A stretch of DNA of 64,000 nt from Madurella fahalii. Lineage: Eukaryota > Ascomycota > Sordariomycetes > Sordariales. The notes beneath the pieces were generated by a model. It was not told where the DNA came from and did not search any database. It saw only the letters and a program-made list of their open reading frames with translations. The stretch is from the NCBI GenBank assembly GCA_029876055.1, contig CM056874.1:248001-312000 (forward strand). The letters are read 5' to 3'. A program made the translations under genes and the position numbers. Shown here piece after piece: positions 1 through 10,812 of this stretch. The stretch's first letter is position 1, and each line of letters opens with the position of its first letter.

Positions 1-2126
1 AACACCCACAATTGGAAGGCGGTGGTGGCGGAGCCTGACAAGGGCTATAAGCACTTACGCTATTACGCTAGAAAGGAAACCCCCTTACTTACCGGCAACA
101 ATGCCGATTAGCCCAATGCCCCCTACCTGGATCACGTTCCAGTGGCTGGATCTTGCGGTAAGCTCATCTTTCGTTCGAACTATAAATACAGCAGTCTGGG
201 CTATTGAATCTTAGGCATCATGAATAGGACCACTCTTCTTCTTGCACTAGTTTGTTATAGCCCACTTCCGCAGTCTAGCATTTTGTGCGCGATGATCTCG
301 CTGACCAGAGGGGGCTCTTGTGCAAATGTTGTTTTGGCCTTGCTCCGAGTACGAAAACCTACATTAATCATTGTAATTTTGCCTGGCCCGTTCTTGTCTA
401 CCTATCTTGTCTGTCTGCATATTTGTTGCCTATGCCTTCCGCTTTGTTTTAATGGTATATGGGTCTAGATATGTGTTTCTGCACGACTTCATCTGCTCAA
501 TCTGCGCAGTGTCTAACGTACAACCTTAACTCAGGTACGGTACCTGTATCTTGTGAGGTAGACTAGCAGCCTGGCCTGTCAGGACGCTGGAGGTAGGAGG
601 AGGAGAGTCCAAAAAGTCAAAAAGTCAAGAAAGTGAGACTGTCGGTGTTTGCACGGCACAGCAACCGGCTATCCGCGGACAACGATGCCACCGTCATCCA
701 AAAATTTATATTAGAACAGAGGAGCTCAGCTCCGGTTTCATAGCCCTTCCTTCACAATCTCCACTTCCACTACAGGTGTACCCTAAGGTGGTACCTACTA
801 CAGGTATCATCAACACCAAACGCCACCATTCAATGGCTTCTAGATGGTTCGAGCGACTCCCGTCTGGAGTATTGGAATTAATCTTCAACCTCTTCCGGCC
901 TATAGGACCCGTTACCGCACCCAAAATCCACGCCAACATGCTGAATCGCATGCTATCTTCGCGACGCTGTGTCGAGTCTCTAAATTTCTTTACTACTTCA
1001 TTTTAGACTATCTCTATTGGACGATAGCGAAAGAGATGGAACTAATTACTACGTTTCTACTGCACGGTTATAAAATATTCCGAATGATATATTACTATCC
1101 GTGAGTTCGCTTAGGTCGGCCACTTTTATATCGGACCGGAGATATGAGGAGAGGTCGGGCAGGTCGGCGTTGACATAGACCAGAAGCTTCGGAACCGCAG
1201 TATAAACGGGGTTGCAAAAGAAACAACAACAACGCTAAGCTAGAATAGCGTAGATATCACGTCAAATCAGCGTCGAAGGAGGGTACAAGTAGGGAGGAAG
1301 ATAGAGTAGCGAGCGGGGTAAGTAAGTCTGTCCGAGACCCGAGACCCGAGAAGCAGAACTGATCCTTGCCAAGGTGGAGTAACCCTTTAAGACAGCGGGA
1401 ATCGCAATCCTGGGGTGTGTCAGCTCCCTGTTGGCCGGACAGATGCGGTCAAGGAACAGCTGGGAAGAGCCGGACGTAGGTCTTGAATCAAACGCCTCCA
1501 GTACGTGTAGATGTTTGTCACGCGCGAGCGATGTCTCTAGGGCCAAGCCACTGGTTGACACTGCTCTATTATAAAGATCTAAGCTAAGGAAGGAAATGGA
1601 AGATTTGTTGCAAATGCAGGGTCTTGTGGGTTAGCACAACGGACGATATGTGGAAATCGCCTAAAATGGTTCAAAGCGCTTATTCCGCGGGGCTTAAAAA
1701 CTGCATGTACGTAAGTACCGCCAGAGCCGAACAACCGCCAGAACATCATGCTCGAGTAGATGTCTTGTGAGGTTCCATACCACATCCCATCACGCGAGCC
1801 AGCGGGAAGCTTGTCATTATCAGCATACAAAATTTAGGCTGGAGAAACGGGAAGGAGTAAATAGTGGGTGGGACAGCTCGAAGTACACATTCGTATCTGA
1901 GAAGCAGCCCATCAGGGACAAACCCTAGCCGTCTTAGTGTCAACAACCCCCAGCTAAATCCTTTCTAAAGGCGTGAACACAGTGATAGGTGCTAGCCCAC
2001 ATATTCTGGCAGTTATTCCCGACCCCGGTGTCCCAAGTATAGAATTGCGACATCGTAATACCGTTCTTCCGAAGGACATCGTTGCAGCTCTTGCCCTCAC
2101 CGACCATGAGGATGAACATAAATCCT
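1..2126. other. Gene-poor left end
   Basis: No open frame here has recognisable domains, convincing codon use or splice structure. Base composition is more AT-rich than the coding parts of the window, which would fit old repeat-derived sequence. I could not identify a transposon. Confidence 0.6.
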
Positions 2127-2609
2127 TCATCGCTTCTCTCGCTTCTCTCCTCTCCCGGCATCAGGGTTGAAAAGCATCAACTCCAAGACACATAGGAACT
2201 GGCAGACAGCCATCAACACCCCAACGAGAACAGCGCCAACCACCATGAGAATTAAAACCAGGGTCGACACAGAATAATGACTTTGCGTCGCCCAACCTCC
2301 CTGAGCCGGCCAGAGGTCAAACATGGCCTGAATCCATCTCACCCCTGTAATCCCAGCCCAGCGTACCATCAAGACCTGCATCCCAAAGACACCAAGATAA
2401 AGCAATGCGAAGAGTAGCTGCCGTGGTCGTGAAGTGACGTAAGGTGTGAGCCATATCGTCCAGTGCGGCCGCCTAGCATCGTAAGATTTCGGTGCCTGGC
2501 TCGGTGCCCTGATGATTGTGACGATCCAGGAAACGATTACCAGGAATCCCAGTATCCAAAAGATAGGTTTTGATGTGAACTCGTCGAGGGTTCCATTGTC
2601 GGTGGACAT
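2127..2609 (-). CDS. Small three-span membrane protein, unknown function
   Basis: An uninterrupted frame of 160 residues. I start it at the ATG whose complement lies at 2607-2609 (MSTDNGTLDEF); the frame stays open a further 52 codons upstream but that part is basic and low-complexity, more like 5' UTR. Three hydrophobic segments are visible: near residues 13-33 (start PIFWILGFLVIV), 64-85 (LLFALLYLGVFGMQ) and 113-138 (TLVLILMVVGAVLVG). The tail is short and charged (RGEKREKR). The layout suggests a small integral membrane protein of unknown compartment. I do not recognise the family. An intron-containing alternative model cannot be excluded. Confidence 0.55.
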   Translation of the reverse strand: MSTDNGTLDEFTSKPIFWILGFLVIVSWIVTIIRAPSQAPKSYDARRPHWTIWLTPYVTSRPRQLLFALLYLGVFGMQVLMVRWAGITGVRWIQAMFDLWPAQGGWATQSHYSVSTLVLILMVVGAVLVGVLMAVCQFLCVLELMLFNPDAGRGEKREKR

Positions 2610-3235
2610 GGCTGTGATTGGATGCTGTGCCTTAGGATGGTGTTGGGATTTGTTTAGGGGGGTGGAGGTTCGTTGGCGGATTGTGGAGCGGCCGCAGTTT
2701 TTAGGCTCTGAGGAAGCCCGAAGCGAAGGGGGGTAGACGCGGCGTTTGGCATGTCTGCCAGCCAAACACCCGGGTCCCGCTAAGCGTGTTGGGCCGTTTT
2801 GGTTATGCGGACCGGATTTTCAGACGGCGAGTCTCGGGGTTTGCCTTACAGCCTGGCGAACGTCCTATAGGTTTGCGTCTGTCAGTGTCACCTGCTTAAC
2901 CTGAACACCCCGCCCAAATTGTGATCAACAGCACAGGCTGAGCCAGAGAGAAAACGATGATGGATGGTGACATTATTAACTGGGAACCAACAGCAACACC
3001 AAGAAATGAATACAAATCCGGGGCATCCGAAGACCCGGCAAGGCAACCTTGAACCTAGAGATCGGTAAAGGATGACGGCTCTTGGGGGTCAACGGGAACT
3101 GCTAAAACCTCGAGGTTGAGTCGGATATATAAAGCCAGTAACTAGAGAATATCAACAATCTGATCCTTGTGCAACATCGCACAACCAACCCTCGACTTGA
3201 AGTGATCCATGCGATACGCTCAAACCACCGCAACC
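2610..3235. other. Intergenic, divergent promoters
   Basis: Space between the minus-strand membrane protein and the plus-strand remnant at 3236. A TATA-like GGATATATAAAG lies at about 3122-3133. No other structure was recognised. Confidence 0.4.
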
Positions 3236-3454
3236 ATGATGAACTTGGCCGCCAAAGCCCTCCCACCCCTCCTCCTCCTTTCCCACCTCGCCCTGGGCAC
3301 AACCATCCCCCGAGCCCTTTCCGTCGCCGTCGCCGCCCAAGAGGTCGCCCTTCCCAACATCAAGACCACGCTCCCCACCCGCACTCCCAACCTCTTCTCG
3401 CTATATAAAGCACCGGATGAAATCTATATTACAATCCTATACGATCGGCTATAG
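3236..3454 (+). pseudogene. 5' remnant of a secreted-protein gene
   Basis: The frame begins with a convincing signal peptide (MMNLAAKALPPLLLLSHLAL, then GTTIPRA) and continues about 30 residues of GC-rich, C-ending codons up to about 3400. It then changes abruptly into AT-rich sequence with unrelated residues and stops at 3452-3454. A further ATG at 3209 is in frame. A TATA-like element lies about 110 bases upstream. The composition shift inside one frame suggests that only the signal-peptide exon survives and the rest was lost or replaced. A short secreted peptide, or a first exon followed by an unrecognised intron, are alternatives. Product family unknown. Confidence 0.35.
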
Positions 3455-4182
3455 CGGGCGACATACTAGTATGGCGATAGTGTTGGGTATCGAAGGCTAC
3501 CGAGTCTGACGCTGAGAGTTAATAGGCCGGGGACGACGGAAGGAATCAGGGACGCTATTTTAAGTCTTTTTACACTACTATATGCTATGCCAGGGAGCCA
3601 AAAATTGGTGCCAGGTTGAAGAAAACAGTTTCCCAGATCGCAGGAATAATTACTCTCTCGAACCAACTGCCTAGCGCTAGGACGCTCTCATTAGAGGGTG
3701 GAGCATAGTGGGGTCGCGCATCTACAGGGTAGGGAGGTACTGTCGTGTACCAAGTACCTGGCCGCGACTAAGCGCTCCGCACTGTCAGAACATCCGAAAA
3801 TGGCGGCACTACCCAGCCAAATTCGGCGGCCAGAACAGCGAGTTCTATCTTTAACCTGTAATGCCCTCACTAATGTGCTTAGTTGTTCGATTCATATGAC
3901 AGGTCTGTGGGCAACAAGACCTCAATCCAACTGTTCTTTTTTTTTGGCGTGGAAACGCATCACAGACGACAAGGGTTATGACAGCCCCGCGTTGAATTGC
4001 GCCGTCTTATTTTTACGGCCGGGATAACTGAGAGCTGGTCACTTGACGAGCTTGCGCGTACGTGTACGTAAACAATCATAGCACACAACTCCCCGGAGTA
4101 TATCTTAACTCGAGGAGACCGATCCCTCCCAGGCGTGTACGATAATTATACTGTATCTCGCATTCAATCATCCCATAGAGTC
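3455..4182. other. AT-rich intergenic stretch
   Basis: AT-richer sequence that begins at the break point of the upstream remnant. No gene, RNA or repeat recognised. The short frame at 3698-4027 has no domain features. Confidence 0.45.
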
Positions 4183-5743
4183 ATGAAGATCATCATCGTC
4201 GGCGGCGGCATTTCGGGCCTAGCTACGTACCTCTACCTGCGCAAGAACCTCACCGATCCACCTTCTCCAGCACCGCCGCACTCCATCCACGTCTACGAAT
4301 CGCATCCACCACGCACCAGTGGTGCACCCATCCCCAGCGATGCCGACGCCTTCGAGGCCCTCTCCACGTCGACGGCCATCGTAGGCGGCGGGCTAGGTGT
4401 CTCCCCCAACGGTATGCGCGTCCTGCGGGACCTGGACCCCGAAATCCACAAGGCCGTGACCGAGCAGGGTTTCCCGTGCGAGCGCTTTATTTTCATGGGT
4501 CAGAATGGCTGGACGCTGGGCGTGCAAAAGACAAGCGACGGCGGCGGGTATGAAGGGCCGCAGGGAAGGGCTGAGGTCTGCGTGAGCTCGACGCGGCACG
4601 GGCTTTGGGCGTGTCTGATGGCGGCGATGCCAAAGGGGGTGGTGCAATATAGGAAGGTCTCGCACGTTGAGGTCAAGGGAGGCGGGGGGAAGGTCGTGGT
4701 GTTCGAGGACGGAGGTGAGGAAGAGTGCGACCTCTTGGTAGGCGCAGATGGCGTCAAGAGCACAGTGAGAAAGGCGCTCTTTGGAGGGGCTGCGGAGTAC
4801 AGCCCCGTATACACGTGAGTCGTTTTCTCTTCTTCATGCTCTGTTCATGGACGGCGACCGATGGAGCTGATTCACCTCATGATGACAGAGGAGCCTCTGG
4901 AATCGGGGGTATCATGAACTCTCCGCTGCCTGCTCGGGTGGCCGATAACAGGGCGATGGTCTTCACGTTCGGCCGCACTGGGTTTTTTGGATACGCAAGC
5001 GGATCGCCCGCCTCGGCCAACCGCCTTATGTGGTGGTCAACGTTTGAGACCGACTCAATTCCCTCAAGGGCTGATCTCGATGTGGACGATATCAAGACAA
5101 AGATGAAGGAACGCCACGGGAGTTGGGCAGACCCGGTCATCCAAGACATCATCTCCAAAGCAGAGGTCGACAGTATTTACCCAACCTGGGTGCTTCCGGA
5201 TCTTCCCCACTGGGGAGAAAATGGCATTGTCTTGATTGGCGATGCGGCACATGCCCTGAGCCCAACTACCGGCCAAGGCGCATCTCAAGCTCTAGAAGAT
5301 GCCCAGACCCTTTCGTTGCTTTTGGCTGAGGTCGTGAAGGAGGTATACACTATGAACTCGACAGAGAGCACCGGGACACCCCAAGGAATTTCATGGGCGG
5401 ACAAGGAGAAGGACGCAGTGGCCCAGACCCTGAAGCTGTTCTACAATATACGCCAGCCCCGCGTCGCAGCCATCGCTGAGCGGGGGAGGAAACTGGACGC
5501 TGGGAAGAAAAACATAAGCGTGGTGGAGGAATACGCCATGTATTGCTTCCTCTGGGTCTTGAACCATCTTCCATCGATCGGTAAGTTCGATGCGCTCCCC
5601 CGTCCTGGCAGCATCAATGTCGCTGATGGCTCTGTTTAGCGAAGCTGGTGATAGGAGATGTGAATGCCCAACTCTACGGCTGGTCTGCCAGGGAAGAGGT
5701 CCAGAAAGCCATGGCACGTCGAGACACTCTTGGCTCCTTGTAA
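4183..5743 (+). CDS. FAD-dependent monooxygenase (salicylate hydroxylase-like)
   Basis: Three exons, 4183-4814, 4889-5580 and 5640-5743, joined by GTGAGT...CAG and GTAAGT...TAG introns, give 475 residues, normal for a class A flavin monooxygenase. The N-terminus carries the dinucleotide-binding motif GGGISG at residues 7-12. A DG motif (GADGVKST) lies near residue 186, and the FAD ribityl-binding GD motif (GDAAHALSPTTGQGA) near 328, followed by the usual EDAQTLSLLL helix. Such enzymes hydroxylate aromatic or polyketide substrates using NAD(P)H and O2; the substrate cannot be read from sequence. There is no clear targeting signal. The next gene, 474 bases downstream on the same strand, encodes a secreted propeller of a type often found beside such enzymes in secondary-metabolite clusters. 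The start is the first ATG of the Rossmann fold. Confidence 0.9.
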
Positions 5744-6217
5744 TGTGAGCCAAGCAAGTCACTGCGCCAAATCCCAACAAACGAGAAATGCAATACCCAC
5801 GGTATTGTTACCGCTTCGGGGTTAGCTGTTGATGTCCCGTACCTCAGCCCTCTTCGTGCTGCTCCACAGGTTCTATCCGCCACGACTCACACGTTTCGGC
5901 AAACGCTCCGGTTGGACGACAAGGGTTATTGCGGAGCGGTGACCAGGTGTTGTCGGAAGGGCCAGGGCTGAGTCCGGTAGCATCGCCCGTCGCCAAGGAG
6001 CGGGGGTACCCCGAAGGAGCACACACTAGTGCTGAAGGGCTACCACGTAGCTCGTATGCTGGAAGTGAATGGCTAGGCCTAGGAGCCAGGGGCAGTTCGG
6101 ATACAAGAGCCCAGATCGTCGTCCTGCAGTTAGCGTTGATGTGAATTGGGCAAGCCTTCCAGACGTCTGAATTTGAGCAAAGCTGCTCTCACCTTGGAGG
6201 CTGATTGATCTTTGACG
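5744..6217. other. Intergenic between two same-strand genes
   Basis: No gene recognised. It must hold the monooxygenase 3' UTR and the promoter of the SMP-30-like gene. Confidence 0.4.
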
Positions 6218-7192
6218 ATGAGGTACTCCAGGGTTCAGCCGTTGGGCTCATTTCTCACCCTCTTATTCTCCTCTCCGTTACCTACCCTCGCGGTCTCAAC
6301 TCCTACAACCCTCTTTACCGTTCCCGGTCCCGCCAATCCCTCATCCTGGTTCGAAAACCTAGCCGTACGCCCCAACGGACTAATCCTCGCCACCCGTGGC
6401 GACGCCCCCGAAATATGGCAAATCGACCCGGCCACGGGCCAGGGTGCTTTGCTGGCCTCGATCACGGGCGCCTTCAACCTGACGGGCATTGCCGAGGTCA
6501 ACACCGAGGAAGAAACCTACGTGTTCGGTAGCTCGTACATCCCCGCCCCCTTGCAAGTCGAGCCGGGGAACGCCAAGGTGTGGACTCTGAAGTTCAACAG
6601 CAATGGTGTGCCAGCTGTTTCCCTCCTCGCCGCGATGCCACAAGCCGGCTTCATCAACGGCATCGCGTGGTGGGGTCCAAACCGCGTGCTCCTCAGCGAT
6701 ACCGAGGCCGAGTCCATCTATCTCATGGATGTGGACACCGGTTCCTACACCACGCCTCTGGCCAACATGACGGGCGTCAACGGCATCAAGACGGCCCACG
6801 GCTACATCTACCGGGCGGACCACCTAAGTTCGACGCTCAGCCGGATTCCGGTTGACGAGACCACTGCTGTTCCAACTGGGCCCGCCGAGGTTCTCGCTGA
6901 CAGCCAGCCTATCGACGATTTTGCTATCACGGTGGACGAGTTTGGCGAGGGGAAGGCGTATATTGGCGCCATGTATGAGAATGAAATTGTCGAGGTTACG
7001 TTCGGGCCGGCACCGTCCTCAGCCCCGGGGGTGAAGAGGCTTGTCGCCGACAATCTTACCGGCACCGGCGCCGGGCTTTGTACCGTTGTTGCGTTTGGTA
7101 GGCGCGCAGAAGACAAGGAGCTGCTGTATGCAACGGTCAGTCAGGGGGGCTCGGCAAGTGCTGCTATTGTGGTGCTGGATCCGAACGAGTAG
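6218..7192 (+). CDS. Secreted SMP-30/hetero-Diels-Alderase-like beta-propeller
   Basis: An intronless frame of 324 residues from the ATG at 6218 (no closer in-frame ATG upstream). Residues 1-26 form a signal peptide (MRYSRVQPLGSFLTLLFSSP, then LPTLA). The mature part has repeated blades of the six-bladed SMP-30/gluconolactonase type: ENLAVRPNGLILATRGDAPE, LTGIAEVN, GFINGIAWWGPNRVLLSDTE, GVNGIKTAHGYIYRADH, DDFAITVDEFGEGKAYIGAM. Fungal members include lactonase-like proteins and hetero-Diels-Alderases of the EupF/AsR5 type, which catalyse cycloadditions in tropolone-sesquiterpenoid pathways. The adjacent FAD monooxygenase makes a biosynthetic role plausible, but no polyketide synthase, terpene synthase or P450 lies within this window. 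Family placement is secure; the specific reaction is inference. Confidence 0.85.
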   Translation: MRYSRVQPLGSFLTLLFSSPLPTLAVSTPTTLFTVPGPANPSSWFENLAVRPNGLILATRGDAPEIWQIDPATGQGALLASITGAFNLTGIAEVNTEEETYVFGSSYIPAPLQVEPGNAKVWTLKFNSNGVPAVSLLAAMPQAGFINGIAWWGPNRVLLSDTEAESIYLMDVDTGSYTTPLANMTGVNGIKTAHGYIYRADHLSSTLSRIPVDETTAVPTGPAEVLADSQPIDDFAITVDEFGEGKAYIGAMYENEIVEVTFGPAPSSAPGVKRLVADNLTGTGAGLCTVVAFGRRAEDKELLYATVSQGGSASAAIVVLDPNE

Positions 7193-7753
7193 AGAGGATT
7201 GGCGATAGCGATATGGAGGGAAAGCTGACGACGGTAGAACGGCGTCCTAATATCCTTGAAACCAGATGGATTCAGGTTGTCAATGACTCATGCCGGCCTC
7301 TCTTGGACATGCCGGCCAATGTAATTATAGGAATAGTGACACTGAGGTCCGATAGCATGCGAGTCTCTGCGTCAGGGAACGCTGGTGTCATGCAGACTTT
7401 GCTGCTGTGGAATCGTCCGAGTGATTTAACTCTTTAAATCCGGGATTCCCTCCGACATTGTTTCCTGATTGGCTTTCGCGTAGACCCTACCATCTAATTA
7501 TTTCGTAAGTGGCGCCAATTGATCTCGAAACTCTCAGATGCAAAAAGGTCCCAACTTGGAACAAATGCAGATATCCCTCCGGCATCCGGCTTGTCTAAGA
7601 CTGGGATTGATACAGTGATCTTTGCATGTTCTTTTGATCGTCCACGAATGGATCACAAATACGAGTGCGACGTATTACCACTATACTAATAGGGTTGTTT
7701 ATCTACTGCGGGACGGAGATGGAGCCCCGGGGAACGCACTCCACTGAGTGGGG

Positions 7754-7813
7754 TTTTTATTTTTTTAATTTTTTTAATTTTTTAATTTTTTTAATTTTTT
7801 TTTTTTTTTTTTT
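7754..7813. repeat. Poly(T)/TTTTTTAA low-complexity tract
   Basis: About 60 bases made almost only of T runs separated by AA, ending in a run of about 19 T. It may be a simple-sequence expansion or the A-tail of an old retroelement copy on the minus strand; nothing recognisable of such an element remains beside it. Confidence 0.7.
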
Positions 7814-8475
7814 AGGGTTAGAGCTGTTGTGGGGTCTCGTCGTGCTCTACATCTTTGAAAATGGTTGTGGTGCAATTCACCCGACACCCAGCAGGACGGG
7901 TCTTGTCAGATCATCAGAACTCAGGCGTCTAGACTCCGACCAAGATGTTGACGGTGGTCGCTGACATCACCGTTTGCGCCGAATCGGGACTCGAAACCGC
8001 CAATTGGGGGGCAGCAAAGCGGCTTTTTGGTTGGCCACGGCGAGGAGATGACCCCTCTCCGCGCTGTCTGGGGTTTCAGTCGGGCCATGTACATACTAGG
8101 TCGTGCTTGGGACTCGGCACTACAATGCCCGGGTTGATTATAGTGGTCATTCTGGAGTCAATGCGGTTCTGGCTATGCCGCGGCAGCATCCAGAATATCC
8201 ACGCCCCCGGAAGAGGCGGGCAGCGGCATTGCTACCAAGCTGGGGAGACGGCGCAGCTGCAGCTCCCCGCATGACCGTTCCAGAGCTGCAACCCTAGAGG
8301 GAGGTCCAGCTCGGAAACAGCCAACCGGATACAGCGACCACGAAGCGCTTGGTTGTTTGGCCAGACGCGGGAGATCGTCGCCCAAACGAAATGGTCGACT
8401 CCCGTGTGACCGGCGATCCCTACGCATGGATGCGCAGCAATGCGTAACCACGCCAGCCGGCCAACCCCAGCGCTC

Positions 8476-8482
8476 TATATAA
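8476..8482 (+). promoter_or_regulatory. TATA box of the GH125 gene
   Basis: TATATAA in the context GCTCTATATAAGTAAGG, about 145 bases upstream of the GH125 start codon, a plausible distance given an average fungal 5' UTR. Confidence 0.45.
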
Positions 8483-8627
8483 GTAAGGTATATAGCCGAC
8501 ATCGTGCACTCTCCCCTCCTTGTATGGCCGCAGTCTCCCTACCTTCCCCAGGGAAACGGGGATTGAGCTCGACTCGGTGTTGAACAGCCACAGTATTGAC
8601 TGGGGGCGTTTTGTCCATTGAGCAACC

Positions 8628-10289
8628 ATGAGAGCAGACAACATCCAGATCTTGCTGGCCGGGGGCCTGATGGCGGACGTCGCGACCTCTCAATCCTGCC
8701 CCGACTACTCGTCCTACTCCAAGGAGCGTCACGAGCCGTTCTCGTCCGGCAAACATGCCCTCTCGTACCAACGCCCGGCCCCGGCGTGCCGGACCTTCAA
8801 TTCCTCCACCGTCGAAACCCTCGTCAGCAACATGACCACAGCCATCGCCGACCCGGACCTCTACCGCCTCTTCGAAAACGCCTACCCCAACACGCTGGAC
8901 ACGGCAATCCGGTGGCACGGCCACGCCGCCAACAACTCGGACGAGGAGCTCACCTTCATCATAACCGGCGATATCGACGCCATGTGGCTGCGCGACAGCG
9001 CCAACCAACTGCAGTCGTACCTCCCGGTGCTCGAGCCGGACCCGGGGACGGACAGCATCGCGAGCCTGTACCGCGGCGTGATCAACCTCCAGGCGCGCTA
9101 CCTACTGACGTCGCCCTTCTGCAACTCGTTCCAGCCGCCGGCCGAGAGCGGCATCCCGCCGGCCGACAACTCGGCGGCCAACTCGGACACGGTGTCGCCG
9201 CCGTACGACCCGGCCGCCGTGTTCGAGTGCAAGTACGAGCTCGACAGCCTCGCCGCCTTCCTGCAGATCAGCACCGACTACTACGAGGCGACGCACGACG
9301 CCGCCTTCTTCGGCCGCTTCCAGTGGGCGGCGGCCGTGCGGGCGGTGCTGGCGACGGCGCGGGCCATGACGGAACCGACGTACGACGACGACGGTGCCGT
9401 GCTGGCGAGCCCCTACACCTTCACGCGGCAGACAGCGCGCGCCACCGAGACGCTCGCAAACGACGGCCTGGGCAGCCCCGTGGCGCGCGGCACCGGCCTC
9501 GTCCGCAGCGCCTTCCGCCCCAGCGACGACAGCACGCTGTTCCAGTTCCTCGTGCCCGCCAACATGATGTTTTCGCGCTACCTCGGCTCCGCCGCGCTGA
9601 TCGCGGCCGAGCTCGGGGACGACGACCTCGCCGAGGAGATGCAGACCATGTCCGGGGCCCTGAGGGAGGCCATCTCCCGGTACGGCATCGTCCCCGTGGC
9701 CAGTGCCAACGGGAGCGCCGTCGAGACCGTGTACGCCTACGAGGTGGACGGGTACGGGTCTGCCGTGTTGATGGACGATGCTAACATCCCTTCGCTGCTG
9801 GCGGCGCCCTTCTTTGGCTACCTGGCGGCGAGGGACGAGGTGTACCAGCGCACGAGGGCGAGGCTCTTGGATGCCAAGGGGAATCCGTACTTTATGAAAG
9901 GCCCACAGATCAATGCGGTCGGAGGACCGCATGCGGGGCCGGGGATGGCGTGGCCGATGGCGAGTATCGTGCGGATTTTGACGTCGGATAATGACGACGA
10001 GATTGTGGCGGTCCTTAAAGAGATTGTGAGCACCACTGATGGGCTGGGGCTGATCCACGAGAGCGTCAACTCGTTTGATGCGAGTAAGTGGACAAGGCAG
10101 TGGTGAGTTTTTCCCCACTTCCTTTTATTTTTATTTTTATTTTTTGTTTATTTTTCTGTTGTTTGTGGAATTCCGGCAGAGTTATACTGACCAAGGGGCA
10201 GGTTCTCGTGGGCAAACGGCCTGTTTGGGCAGATGATCCTCGACTTGCGCTTCCGAAAGCCGCATCTTCTGCAGGAGAGCTTCCAGTAA
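8628..10289 (+). CDS. Secreted GH125 exo-alpha-1,6-mannosidase
   Basis: Two exons, 8628-10102 and 10202-10289, give 520 residues. The splice restores a conserved-looking ending (QWFSWANGLFGQMILD) to the frame. GH125 enzymes are metal-independent inverting exo-alpha-1,6-mannosidases acting on mannans and N-glycan-type chains. The signature GDIDAMWLRDSANQ lies at residues 114-127, and FMKGPQINAVGGPHAGPG and LIHESVNS occur near the C-terminus, all typical of the family. The first 22 residues form a moderate signal peptide (MRADNIQILLAGGLMADVAT), so secretion or Golgi/ER location is expected. Several NxS/T sites are present. The gene has a TATA box 145 bases upstream, and its intron contains a T/A-rich tract at about 10113-10160. 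It converges with the HAD-family gene. Confidence 0.93.
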
Positions 10290-10812
10290 TCAACACATCT
10301 CGCAGGTTAGTAGCAATTCAAGACACCAACGCGCGAAATTTTGTTGGGCTCTGTTCTATGATGCGCTCCAATTCATGGCGGTAGCGCTGGCTCAGCTATT
10401 GTCATAATTGACCCCAAGGGCCAGCCCAAGTCTATGTCCTTAGCAAACCATCTAAGTGATGTGTCCCATATGTATGAACGAATGCTTATTTTGCCATGAT
10501 TCTCCCCCGAGATGCTGATCTTATTCCGTAACCCAGTTGCATGCCTGCAACGAATGTCGATTTGAGTCTCCGGTATTGCCCGGACTCATGACACCATATA
10601 CCGAAATGAAAGAACGCCTGAAAATTTGCCAAAAGGGCAAACACATGTAAGGAAACGAACAAAATATCTATAGGTGAAGACAAAAAGCCAGAGAGAATGG
10701 ATATCACAGTGGTATCAAAAAGGTCGTTCAGAGTCGTCGTGATAAGGGAAAGAATGCTCATCAGATCCCACCCTCGGTCGAGCACGCATCAACACCTCCG
10801 TAACAACAGGTT
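10290..10812. other. Intergenic, convergent 3' ends
   Basis: Separates the 3' ends of the GH125 gene and the HAD gene. No further feature recognised. Confidence 0.5.

Larger units (their letters stand above)
7193..8627. other. Intergenic with T-rich tract
   Basis: No gene recognised. A run of T with interspersed AA occupies about 7754-7813. The last 150 bases form the promoter of the GH125 gene. Confidence 0.5.

Noticed and set aside
8618..9784. 388-codon plus-strand frame inside the GH125 gene
   Set aside because: Out-of-frame Arg/Pro/Gln-rich shadow; the GH125 frame carries the family signature.
9102..10118. 338-codon minus-strand frame over GH125
   Set aside because: His/Arg/Gly-rich antisense shadow without features.
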